Source of the DNA: Hirudinaria manillensis
Lineage: Eukaryota > Annelida > Clitellata > Hirudinida > Hirudinidae
Assembly: GCA_034509925.1 (NCBI GenBank)
Contig: CM067536.1
Coordinates: 4,086,501-4,150,500, forward strand
Direction: 5' to 3'
DNA length: 64,000 bases
A program made the position numbers and the translations under genes. Positions 54,512 to 64,000 of the stretch are shown here, piece by piece. Position 1 is the stretch's first letter; each line of letters begins with the position of its first letter. The notes beneath the pieces were generated by a model, which made no database searches, was not told where the DNA came from, and saw only the letters and a program-made list of their open reading frames with translations.

Positions 54512-56903
54512 ATATTATTTTTGTCCAACTGTTTATAGAAACAAAGTGTACGTAACTGTGTTATGAATATAGTACATTATAAATTATAAATTATATTATT
54601 AATATATTATATTATAAACATTGCTTGGGATTCAAAATGATTAAAAATACGGGCGATTTATTAAAAACAAAATTATAGATTGCTATTGAAAAGCAAATTA
54701 TCATTATTTTTCCCTTTATTAGCCCAGCCAAAACTCGCAAAATACAATCAGTTCATAATCCGATTCGATAATTTTAGATCCGCAAATGGGTCTGGGAAAT
54801 CCCGTCAGACCATTGAAAACAAAAGGATTTTCAAGTCGTTCTCAAGAGCCAATGTACATTCACAAATATCATTCAATTCAACTTCTTTTTTCTTCTTCTC
54901 CAGGCGTTATTTTTAAAAGTTCGCCAAATCTTATGGGTCTCCTGCATTGTTTTTATGGAGGTCCACATGAGGAACCTCCTCGAGACCCCAAATTTTCTCC
55001 AAACCCTCCAAGATCCTTCTGTTATTGCTCGTCTCCAGTTCAAGATCAGGGCGGTTATGATACCTTTCTGACTCCGTTTTCTTTCCGAATTATTATTATT
55101 ATTCATTGTTGTTGTTCTTGACGTTTGTATAATGTACTTTATTGTTAATGTTTAAGTTCAATATTTAAATCAATAAAATGATCATTTATTTAACAATAGT
55201 TCATTTCTAAATTGGTTACACAAACAACGTTGTCAATCCTAAAATATTTTTTAATATTATACTTTTTAATTCATCTTACAAAATATTTTAATTACATCTC
55301 CAAAGACGACAGATTTCTTGATCTTGGACGGAAAGATCAAATAAACTCATTTTAAAAGAATACCATTAAATAAGTGACATTATTATGCTGTTGCTGTCCT
55401 TGCTGCCGTTGTCTTCGTCGCCGTTGTCGCCGTTGTTGTCGTCGTCGTCGTTGTAGTTAGATCATAATCAAGACTTTCCAAATACAAAAGTTTCGTTTTC
55501 ACAAAAGACCTCTCTGTTTCTTCTCTTGTTGGTGCTTTCAGCTTCATTCGATGATGTTCTTTCGAATGTACGTATTGAAATATGCAGGAGATTTCATGAA
55601 ATTGAATTTGCAATCGATGATTTTTTAGCCAGTCTTTAATGATATTACAACCGTTTTTATCAAGCTTTTTTAGTTAATTAATTAATTAATTTATTAATTT
55701 ATTTATTTATTTTATTTTATTTCAATTTGTAACCGTTTCGCAGGAATTTCAAGGTTCAAAAATCGACTGGATTCAACTTTGAACTACTGACATTCATTCG
55801 GTTCCGCCACTTTGATACTCAGACGTAACCAAGCAACAGAAAGTAAAATGCAGTAGAAGAAGGAAATATAATTGTTCAGCGGCTTGTAAAACGTATCTAG
55901 GTTTCGGGGAAAGTTTCGTTTGTCGGAAGGACTTTTTCCGAAATCATTCGAAAAGATCCGAGTTCTTTAAACGGAAAGCAGAAAGGAGCAACAACTTTAT
56001 ACGTCAGACGTGAGCCTCGATTCATGGAAATGGAAGAAAAGAATGGATTTTATTCTTGCATGTTTTCCCTCTTCACGGACGTCAGTTGCTGAGTCCGTTG
56101 GTCGTTTCTTGCCCTTTTCTTTTAAAACCAAGTGCACATCAACCGAGCTAATAATTAACGTTGTTAAGTAAGGACATTAACATCGTTAGCGAGTTAAATG
56201 CGAATTTATAATAATTATTGTAATTAATTTATTAAATAATAATAATAATAATAATAATGATTATTACCATATTAAATTATAAAATAACTATAATAATAAT
56301 AATAATAAAATTAGTTCAGTCATTCATGTCTTTATGTTAAATAATTCTATAAGTGGTATATGGATAATGCATTTTCTGGCTTTATAAAATATTTATATCA
56401 TTATTTACTAATGTAACTGGAAACATGTTATAATTAATTAAGTCATAATTCTTTTCCTTTGCATTCGTGCAACCAAACGTTCGTATTTAAAAAGACGGAA
56501 AACATTTCAATTGTTCTTTTATCTGATGAAGAATGTTCTGCGAAACTATTTTCATTTACCTCGTCTCCTTAATCCTCCTTTCCTTTAAAGCCTGCTATTG
56601 AAGATTACTGAAGCCAATTTGAAGGGAGAAAGTTAATTGTTAGTTATCTAAATAAAAAACAAAAAAACAAAATAAAAACAAAAAACAAACCAACAAACCA
56701 AAAGAACGGAACGGTATTCTGAACGTTGGCTTTTACTGAATTATGCACCAAACCGAGTTCCGAAAGCGAAAAGTTAGGAATTCTGCGCCTCCAAGTTCAT
56801 TTTTCATGGGGACCTGAAATGCGCCTCGATACACGTAGCAGTAGCGTCCTTCACCTTCGTGAATTATTTATTCCCCCCCAACAATGAATCGACTTCTTTG
56901 CAG

Positions 56904-57120
56904 GCAGAAGCATCCGAGGTGTGCAGCGAGAGTTGCAGATTCCTGACTCAAGTCAACAACATCAGGCCGGGCACGTGTCCGCCCGAAAACCAGGCGACGG
57001 GTTCGGCTGCCGTCTGTCGGAAGAACTGCCACGGCGACGCCGACTGCAGTCGTCAGAGTTTCAAATGCTGTTCGAACGGATGCGGATGGACGTGTCAACT
57101 TCCTTCCCACGCGCACGACG
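56904..57120 (+). CDS. ANOS1: Anosmin exon 4: WAP four-disulphide-core domain
   Basis: Acceptor CTTTGCAG and donor GACG|GTCGGT; the exon ends in phase 1. The first part (CSESC) closes the Cys box. RPGTCP opens the WAP domain, whose eight cysteines follow the signature GTC, AVC, KNC, ADC, KCC, GC, TC, including CCSNGCG. In other WAP proteins this fold inhibits proteases; in anosmin it contributes to matrix and receptor contacts. The donor GTCGGT is weak, but it is the one that keeps frame with exon 5. Confidence 0.95.
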
Positions 57121-58029
57121 GTCGGTTTGATCTTCTCCCGTTGAACAAACAAAGCGCGCACTGCGAGTATCGGCTCGTATTTTTTGCGCCACACTTTCGC
57201 CCGCGTCGGCGACAGACGCCTCAGAAATTTGTTGACGCCGTGAGCGCTGTTTTTCGTAATGAAGTTTAAAGGAGGGATCCTCAAATTAGCCGTGAAAGTG
57301 ACTTAGTGTAAACAAGGTGTCCATTCTTCTCTAGATTTTCTCAGTTTCTGTGCGTCTCCAACCTTCCGCGTACCTCCATCTTATTCATTTCCGACAATGA
57401 ATTCATTCATTCCAAATGAATGAACGGCATTTACGGAAATGTTGAAATTCTATTTAAAAGCACACAAAACAGCTCGTATTCGCATTAGTACAAATTGGCA
57501 TCATTTTCTTTGAAAGCATAAAAATACATGAAATGGAATCAAAGAGCGTGGAATGGAAATTTCCGAGTTGTCTTTAAAACGTCGGGCGGATTCCACTCTC
57601 ATGTTATATTTACATTGAATTTGAGAAAAAAAATTATGAAAGCTCCAACAATATGCAACGGCACTCATGGGGAGACCTAATGCGCCAGTCACATCCAATA
57701 ATCTTTCCACCCATCGGGAAAACAAACATTACGTCATCATCCTCCTATCGTCATCATCCTCGTCGTTATCATCGCAACCATCGTCATCATCTTCATCATC
57801 ATTTGATCAAGCACGGACTGGAAGCATCGATTCCTCCACTCCAAGCTGCTTTCAACTGGGAATTAGAATTTTAATTTTCACTCTTTTAAGTTCAAAGACG
57901 ATTTCCAGATAATTCGACAAAATTGCTGTTTAATTCTGTGCAATTGTATAATTGTAGCATGGAGAGCTTTAAAGGGTTTGTTCGATAATAAGAATATACC
58001 TGATAATTAATTATGAATTAACATCCAGG

Positions 58030-58200
58030 CATCTGAAACTTCCATGCATCAGATACATTCATGCATCACATGTAATCAAGCATCAGATACATTCATGCAT
58101 CGCATACATTCATGCATCTCATACATCCATGCATCACATACATTCATGCATCCTATACATTCATGCGTCCGATACAATTCATGCACCTGAAATATAGAAG
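58030..58200. repeat. 17-bp minisatellite, ten copies
   Basis: Ten tandem copies of about CATCACATACATTCATG. One is 18 bp (58166-58183) and the outer copies are more diverged. ATGCAT palindromes form at most junctions. Confidence 0.9.
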
Positions 58201-59470
58201 CATCCAGCAGTGGCAGTCATTTGAAAACAATTTTTCATATTTTTTTAATAAAACCAACAGTGAATCCTGGAGAAGTCTCGTATTAATCTCGAGTTTCGTC
58301 ATAATCAGATTTCTCATAATCCGAGATTGGTCCATGAAATACCCTGACATACGGTTCAATATGGCCTCGAGGATGATTTTAATATTTTAGAGAATAATAT
58401 TATTGCACGATAATTTGCAATTATAATCTAATTATCTGCTTAAAATTATATTTAATTTTAAATATTATTTATATATAAAGTTTAAATGATTTTTATTTAT
58501 ATTCATTAGAAACTATTATTTTTAGCTAAAAACGTAGCTTCAAGGAAACTTTTAATGAAATGAAGGGAAATGTCACCTACACGAATCCCGATGTTGGAAT
58601 GAAAAATCTTTTTTTCACAAATTTCAATCTAAAAAAAATATTTTATTTGATTAATTCTTTTTTATTTCGGATATTAATCTCATAATATTTTGTGAAAGGC
58701 AATTCGAATGTTTTCCCATATCTGAACCGTAGCAGAATTAATGCCATTGTATGGATCAGAATTGCAGCGTTTCAATGGGAAGGCAAAATGGTGTTTTACA
58801 TCCGAAGCCAGCAATTAATAAGCACGTTGAATGCCCCAAAAAAAAATGTCCGACAAAATGGATCAGCATTTTTTTCTATGAAATTAAAATAAAAACTTTT
58901 TGCATTCTTCTTTTTGCGCCCGATTTTGAAAACAAGAAGTTTAAGCGAACGGAGGCCGGAATTGAAATGGATTGTTTCACACACAACCCGCTCGGGATTT
59001 TCCTCGTCACGTGAGATTCGCATTTTTGGACGTACAGCAAAATATATTATTGCTATTATTATTATCGTTAAAATGATAATACAGATAAGGTTATTATTAT
59101 TATTATTATTATTATTATTTTATTGCCGTTAAAATAATAATAAAAATTATTATGAAATTATGCCGTCGTAAAGAGAGTGGAACTCTTGAAAATGTCCTCA
59201 AGAAATAAGTGATAAGTGAAACACTTGGTGGGTCTCCCCTTACATTTCCTTCCTCACGTCGTATTTCACCTCACAATGCCTGCCCAACTCAGTTGAACTA
59301 ATGGACCAAACAGCCAGTCTTCCGCGGTAGGCGATAAATTTGTCTCTGTGTGGCGGGCAATTTTAATCTTTCCATCCCTTAACGTTTCTAAGAAAAGTTC
59401 AAAATTCTACGAAGGTGTACACTAGTCGAGCATAATTTCATAATTCCTTTAAATATATTTATTTGTCTAG

Positions 59471-59530
59471 ATATTTATTTATTTATTTATTTATTTATTC
59501 GAATGTATCTAGTTATTTATTTATTTATTA
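59471..59530. repeat. (ATTT)n microsatellite
   Basis: An imperfect ATTT run broken by GAATGTATCTAG. Confidence 0.8.
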
Positions 59531-60723
59531 AAATTGATCTTACAAATAGGCTCAAAGCGCTTTAATATATTTGAATACCTATGTATATTCTTAGCTGTCG
59601 AATGCACTTTCAATGAAAATAATCGCAAGCTCTGCTAATGTGATTGAGCAATTTGTTGAAAGCCCCGCGTAGATGTTGCCTTTTTCCGTGTTTTCCTCTA
59701 GAAAGAAATGCTAATTATACCAGCGCACGTGCAGGATTCAAGGATTGGGAATCGAAATTCCTTAAAAATGTTTCTAGAATCTTCTCGATCCATCACGAAC
59801 CTTCAATTTACTCTGCAACATCCTCGCGGCGTTCTTTTGGACGGAAGTATTTCATCTTCTTCGTTGCTTCCGTATGTAATCCCACTTAACTTTTAATTGG
59901 TTCCTTCGAGACGACAAACAACTTCCTTCTGAGAGTTAGGCAGGCAGAAGTTGGTTATGGATGGCCCTCAGAAACTGATGATCGTCTACTAATCTCCCTC
60001 CGACCTTCCATTGCTCACTGTCCCGAGTCGAGCCACTTTTCAGGAAAATGAAAAATATTTCAAGTCTCTTCGAGAGCCGCGTCCGTCCGAGGACATCAGA
60101 AAATCTTTGTCGGTTTTAAAGGGCAACAAAAATAAAGAGAAGAGGAAGGAACGAATAAATCTCTGAGGCGGTGTCTCCAATTAGCAGCAGTTGGTTTAAG
60201 GAGGACTCGTTTTCATGAGAAATGAGGACGTTATTGAGCTTTGATGCCAATGCTTTGTAATCTCCACTTTTGTTGCTTTCACGAACTGAAATGATGCCGA
60301 AATAAGTTAGCAGCTGGAAGTTAGAATTATCATTAGCGTTAAGAGTTAGTTGCAGTACAACATTAGTGTTATCAGTAGCGTAATTTACATTTTAATTCAT
60401 GCAAAATGGATTTCGAAGGAATGATGGGTTTTCTTTTTATTGTAATGATTTTGTTTACGCTCGGAAAATGGGTTTTAAACAAGGTGGGTCCAAGAATTTA
60501 AGGAAAGCTTTTTGTTGCAAGCAAATGAATGAGCTTGGAAGTCACCGATGTCACCAGAGAAAGATGGATTGAGCGAATAACGAGGAGGAGAACGGATGAA
60601 AAGATAATTAATTATTTTAAACTAATAATTAGGCCTCCTGAGGGTGTGGCGCTCTTCTCTATCCGATGAACCGTCGTCATGAATATTCAACGAACGTTCA
60701 AATTAATATTCAATTAATTCCAG

Positions 60724-60896
60724 GAATGCCAGATATTCTGGATCCTCCCGTAGTGACTCCAATAGACACCCAGGCAGATAGCATCATCCTGCGTTGGAAG
60801 CCCAACCCATCGAACGTGACGGGGGCAGTCCTCTACATTATCGAGGTCAGGTCACACGAGGAGAGCAGCCAATCGGAATGGCAGCAAATCCTGAGG
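60724..60896 (+). CDS. ANOS1: Anosmin exon 5: FnIII domain 1, N-terminal half
   Basis: Acceptor AATTCCAG, donor AGG|GTTGTT. It starts with two bases that complete a Gly codon from exon 4 and ends in phase 0. It reads MPDILDPPVVTP, then IILRWKP with the conserved FnIII tryptophan, and VLYIIEVR. It carries an NVT sequon. Confidence 0.93.
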
Positions 60897-61140
60897 GTTG
60901 TTGATTTTCTATTTTCAGATCCTACGTAACAAGTGGCATCGGTTTTATTTCGTTACGTTCGATTGGACGTCTATTAATAGGTCCGGTAACGTAAATTTGT
61001 TACGAACGAATAAATAAATCTCCATGACAAGACGGATTATCAAACTTAGGCTTCTAATATAACGTCACTTCTAATAATGAAACCAGTTACGCAATCGTCT
61101 CCTTAATATTAATCAGTTTATGCTAATGTATCTCGAGCAG

Positions 61141-61270
61141 ACGACATTTCCTTCAGCGCGCATCAACGACCTCAAGCCTGGACATAACTATCGATTCAGA
61201 GCATCAGCCATCAATATCTACGGCAACAGAAAACCATCGCAACCCAGTCTGCCTTACGTCGCCTTCAAAG
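61141..61270 (+). CDS. ANOS1: Anosmin exon 6: FnIII domain 1, C-terminal half
   Basis: Acceptor TCGAGCAG, donor AAAG|GTTGAA, 43 codons plus one base. RINDLKPGHNYRFRASAINIYG is split here as RINDLKPG and YRFRASAINIYG, the canonical FnIII strand E-F tyrosine motif. It completes the domain begun in exon 5. Confidence 0.94.
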
Positions 61271-61408
61271 GTTGAAAATAACTTGCTGGAAATTATAGAC
61301 CATCCGTGCCATCAGTCTATTTATGGCCGACTATATTTTTTATTTTTTTTTGTGGATATTCTTAGGAATTATTTTAATTTAAAGAAATATTGTATTTAAT
61401 TTTGAAAG

Positions 61409-61536
61409 AACCGAGAAGGCCAAGCCCTCCGGTGAACCTGACGGAGGGCAACTCCGTGATAGCGGGAGGCAAAGTCAGCATCACCATCCATTGGTCTCCG
61501 CCTCTTTTCACTTCCATTCCAATCAACAGATACAAG
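61409..61536 (+). CDS. ANOS1: Anosmin exon 7: FnIII domain 2, first part
   Basis: Acceptor TTTTGAAAG; two bases complete the Glu codon from exon 6. It reads PRRPSPPVNL, then VSITIHWSPPL and INRYK. The best end is AAG at 61536 followed by GC (GCAAAC), a GC-AG intron. This puts YK directly before IHWSKK, as the FnIII alignment needs. A GT donor after codon ATT at 61552 also keeps frame but would add five or six unconserved residues. Confidence 0.88.
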
Positions 61537-61652
61537 GCAAACCGTTGGATTGTTTCGTCTATTTTGTTTCTTGGGTTTTTTTTTTACTTTTAAACGTCAA
61601 AAATAATTCACGACGGTCGAAATGACACTGAAATGAACTTTGAAATGAGCAG

Positions 61653-61781
61653 ATCCATTGGAGTAAAAAGTTCAAGTCATCGTCAAGTCACACAGTGCAA
61701 GACTTCAAGCAGAATGTTCCAGGAAATCAAACGCATTTCGAGCTCAAAGATCTCGAGTCTGGCACCACTTATTTCGTGCAG
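61653..61781 (+). CDS. ANOS1: Anosmin exon 8: FnIII domain 2, middle
   Basis: Acceptor ATGAGCAG, donor CAG|GTTTTC; 43 codons, phase 0 at both ends. It reads IHWSKKFK, an NQT sequon, then FELKDLESGTTYFVQ with the FnIII L-x-P/S-G-x-x-Y motif. Confidence 0.93.
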
Positions 61782-61874
61782 GTTTTCTGTTTGAAATAAT
61801 CATTTTAATGATTCTTCATTAATGATGCTTTGTAATTAATGGTTCCAAAAAAGCACTTGAAATGAATGCTGCAG

Positions 61875-61971
61875 GTACAAGCCATCAGCATGTTCAGGGA
61901 ATCGAGACTCAAAAGTGACAAGGCGGGTCTCTTCATAACAACATTTTCCTTCCAAAAACATCACGACAGAA
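61875..61971 (+). CDS. ANOS1: Anosmin exon 9: end of FnIII domain 2
   Basis: Acceptor ATGCTGCAG, donor AGAA|GTAATC. It reads VQAISMFRESRLKSDKAGLF, matching the strand G region of anosmin FnIII-2 (QAI...RLKSAK in vertebrates). It ends in phase 1, which fits exon 10. Confidence 0.9.
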
Positions 61972-62159
61972 GTAATCTGCATCACAATCTGCTTTTCACA
62001 ATTTTATTCAATAAATACTTTATTATTCGTAAATTTATTATTTACCATTTATAATTTAGTAATTTAATTAGATATTTAAACATTCTACATTCTAATTCGC
62101 AAAAAAAACAAAAACTTCACCTTTAAAAGAAATAAAATAGATTAAAAATTCACTTTTAG

Positions 62160-62288
62160 TTCCTCCTTCATGGACAACGTCGTCAGCCTATCACCTGACT
62201 CCACCCACCCCCGAGGATCTCGTTGCTAGGAAACCATATTTTCAAAATGGCCTCCTAAAAGCAAACGTCTCGTGGACGTTTCTCGAAG
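62160..62288 (+). CDS. ANOS1: Anosmin exon 10: start of FnIII domain 3
   Basis: Acceptor CACTTTTAG, donor GAAG|GTAGTT. Phases 1 in and 1 out join exons 9 and 11. It reads SSAYHLTPPTPEDL, then KPYFQNGLLKANVSWTFLE, with an NVS sequon and the strand B tryptophan. Confidence 0.88.
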
Positions 62289-62651
62289 GTAGTTGTTGCG
62301 GAAAATATTTTACAATTTTCAAAAAATAAATAAATGAAATGGCACGAAAAGTATTTTAAAAGAGAATTCGCTTAAAATGAATTAGAATTAATTTAAAAAA
62401 ATAATCCTGCCATTCTAAACAAGAGAGACGTACGTCTGGCGAGGATAGCAGCAGACGTGCAGCTCTGCGCTCGGTTCTGCGTTAAACAAGAGATGCAATT
62501 TGAAGCTTAAAACTTTTTTACGATTATGTGACAGGAAGATAACCGTAGTTATTCCGAGTAGAAATTTAATGAGATTGCTGTCGGAGGTTGCACGGGCATA
62601 GATAGTGGTAACGAAGAATTAAAAATACAACCACCACTCGTCTGCTCTCAG

Positions 62652-62767
62652 ATCCGCCGAGCGAGCGGGAAGGAAAGATTTCAATTTATTGGTCACCGGA
62701 GGGATGCGCATCTTTGGACGTGAGGCAAGATGAATCACTTCCCCCTGTCATGCCGGCCACAGCACAT
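62652..62767 (+). CDS. ANOS1: Anosmin exon 11: FnIII domain 3, continued
   Basis: Acceptor CTGCTCTCAG, donor CAT|GTGAGT. It reads DPPSEREGKISIYWSPEGCA and onward, ending in phase 0. The WSPEGCA segment corresponds to the W-F-P-E-x-C stretch of vertebrate FnIII-3. Confidence 0.87.
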
Positions 62768-63937
62768 GTGAGTCTCTCTTTTTCCTCCTCGTTCTTCGGC
62801 CATTTGTCGCTCAATCAAGACAGCTTTGTTCGAGTTTTGAACAGCTTTACGATTCTCTGTCTTTCTGCTCGTGGGGTAATATTCTTGCTGGTCACCCTGC
62901 GGGGTCGCGATGATGATAATGATGATGCCTGTGACGATGACGATGATGGTGATAGTGACGTTACGTTTCTTACATTGTTGTTGATGATAATTACCAGTTT
63001 ATGATAATTTGTAGTTGTCTTGATGACGACGATGTTGATGATGACGATTCTTAACAAGTTCCATTGATTCGGTCGCACTGCATGCGTGCCTTTTCAATTA
63101 CTTCCGTACAGAAAAAAAAAATATTAATAAATAATAATAAATATCCCTTTGTTAATGATTAGGGCAATCATAATAATTATAATAATAACATAAATTACTG
63201 AACTCGACTTGTGAGATGCCACTGAGGGCCTCTTAAGCAGAAATTGAGCATCAAAGGGGCATCAACAATGAAATGCTTTGCCTTGTTATCAAAGCGAGAA
63301 CACACTGACAATATTGATGGCTACTCCCTTTCTTCCATCGAATCTCTTGCTGCTCCTAAATTTATAAGAAATAAATTTATTTATTTATTTTAAATAAATT
63401 ATTATTGCCGGTTCTCTGTGGATACTTCGGTCGAAATGCGATGGCTTTATGCTTGTGTGTATGTTTACAATGTTTGTCTTACTTGGTGTTAATTTCGTCT
63501 CGTCTTTGCATTGAGTTGTGTGCGTGATGTATGCGTGATGTGTACGTGTTATGTACGTGTTGTGTATTCATTCACGTACAATCGCCAACCGAACACAATG
63601 CAGTCCGATGACCGAGATGAGCGATGATTAAAAATCGAATGTAGTTATTTAAAGAAGTCACGCGTGATTGGTCACCATCAATCACGTGATCTCCATCAAC
63701 GCCTCTTAGGAGATCCATCATGAGCCATGAATTTGTCAGGAGTCGATTATGTCCATCGAATGGGTTATATCAACAACAACTATGACAACAACAACAATAA
63801 TAATAATTAAAATAATAATAATAATACAAAATAATGAAAATAGCGATATTTTCACAATTCAATGCTATTGCCACTTTTAAGCCCGAATTGTCATTTTAAT
63901 CAGAAAAATAATTCTCTAAATTGTCTCATTTGTGCAG
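62768..63937 (+). other. Anosmin intron 11 (1.2 kb)
   Basis: A GT-AG intron in phase 0. It contains GAT-rich tracts at about 62908-62960 and 63020-63050, AAT runs, and a GTGATGTATGC-like imperfect repeat near 63520. No gene is seen. Confidence 0.75.
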
Positions 63938-64000
63938 GAAAATGCTTTTGTTATTTACGACCTCCGCTTTGGATGTCGCTACTTGATAAGAGTTCAAGGC
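63938..64000 (+). CDS. ANOS1: Anosmin exon 12: FnIII domain 3, cut by the window end
   Basis: Acceptor TTTGTGCAG, then 21 open codons reading ENAFVIYDLRFGCRYLIRVQ to the last base. It matches the E-N-x-x-I-L-x-D-L-x-F-x-C-x-Y motif of anosmin FnIII-3. The rest of FnIII-3, FnIII-4 and the C-terminus lie outside the window. Confidence 0.87.

Larger units (their letters stand above)
47982..56903 (+). other. Anosmin intron 3 (8.9 kb)
   Basis: A GT-AG intron in phase 0. It hosts the HERO-like LINE (antisense) and the SAP-gag LTR element (sense). The rest (48.0-49.6, 51.9-52.8 and 54.5-56.9 kb) is AT-rich with short AT, AAT and ATTT repeats. I see no gene there. Confidence 0.8.
57121..60723 (+). 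other. Anosmin intron 4 (3.6 kb)
   Basis: A GT-AG intron. It contains a 17-bp minisatellite at 58.0-58.2 kb and short ATTT and ATT runs. No gene is seen on either strand. Confidence 0.75.
60897..62651 (+). other. Anosmin introns 5-10, short
   Basis: Introns are 60897-61140, 61271-61408, 61537-61652 (GC-AG), 61782-61874 (93 bp), 61972-62159 and 62289-62651. They separate closely spaced FnIII exons and hold nothing further that I recognise. Confidence 0.85.

Noticed and set aside
56868..57284. Minus-strand 138-codon ORF over the WAP exon
   Set aside because: The plus frame has the WAP cysteine signature and splice sites; the minus frame is its shadow.

Overview
The window is nuclear DNA from an animal, probably an invertebrate. 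The evidence is eukaryotic tRNA genes with Pol III T-runs, a split gene with GT-AG introns for the metazoan protein anosmin-1, a restriction-like-endonuclease LINE, an LTR retrotransposon, and many long microsatellites in AT-rich introns. The phylum cannot be fixed from this sequence alone.

Region A (1-34278) is one tandem array of a 683-bp unit carrying three tRNA genes: tRNA-Val(CAC) on +, tRNA-Val(AAC) on - (tail to tail with the first) and tRNA-Glu(CTC) on -. It holds 50 Val(CAC), 50 Val(AAC) and 51 Glu genes, the last Glu truncated where the array breaks off. It runs off the left edge of the window. The copies are almost identical: the period is 683 except for one 2-bp insertion, and the only other variation I saw is T/C at the base before Val(CAC).

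Region B (34279-64000) is occupied by one split + strand gene, an anosmin-1 (KAL1/ANOS1) orthologue. Twelve exons join in one frame for 526 codons before the window ends: signal peptide, cysteine-rich box with a (GAY)n-encoded poly-aspartate insertion, WAP domain, and FnIII domains 1, 2 and most of 3. The array ends about 440 bp before its start codon. Intron 7 appears to be GC-AG.

The introns hold most of the remaining interest. Intron 1 (10.6 kb) contains a 631-bp (CACT)n, a 345-bp (ATC)n, several unrecognised open segments, a CpG/E-box cluster and a 22-bp tandem repeat carrying octamer motifs. Intron 3 (8.9 kb) contains two retroelements. One is a 5'-truncated HERO/R2-like LINE on the - strand, whose 3' end is a 29-bp-arm hairpin. 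The other is a complete 1701-bp LTR retrotransposon with identical 296-bp LTRs, a tRNA-Leu primer site and a single SAP-domain ORF with no pol, which looks like a recently mobile non-autonomous element.
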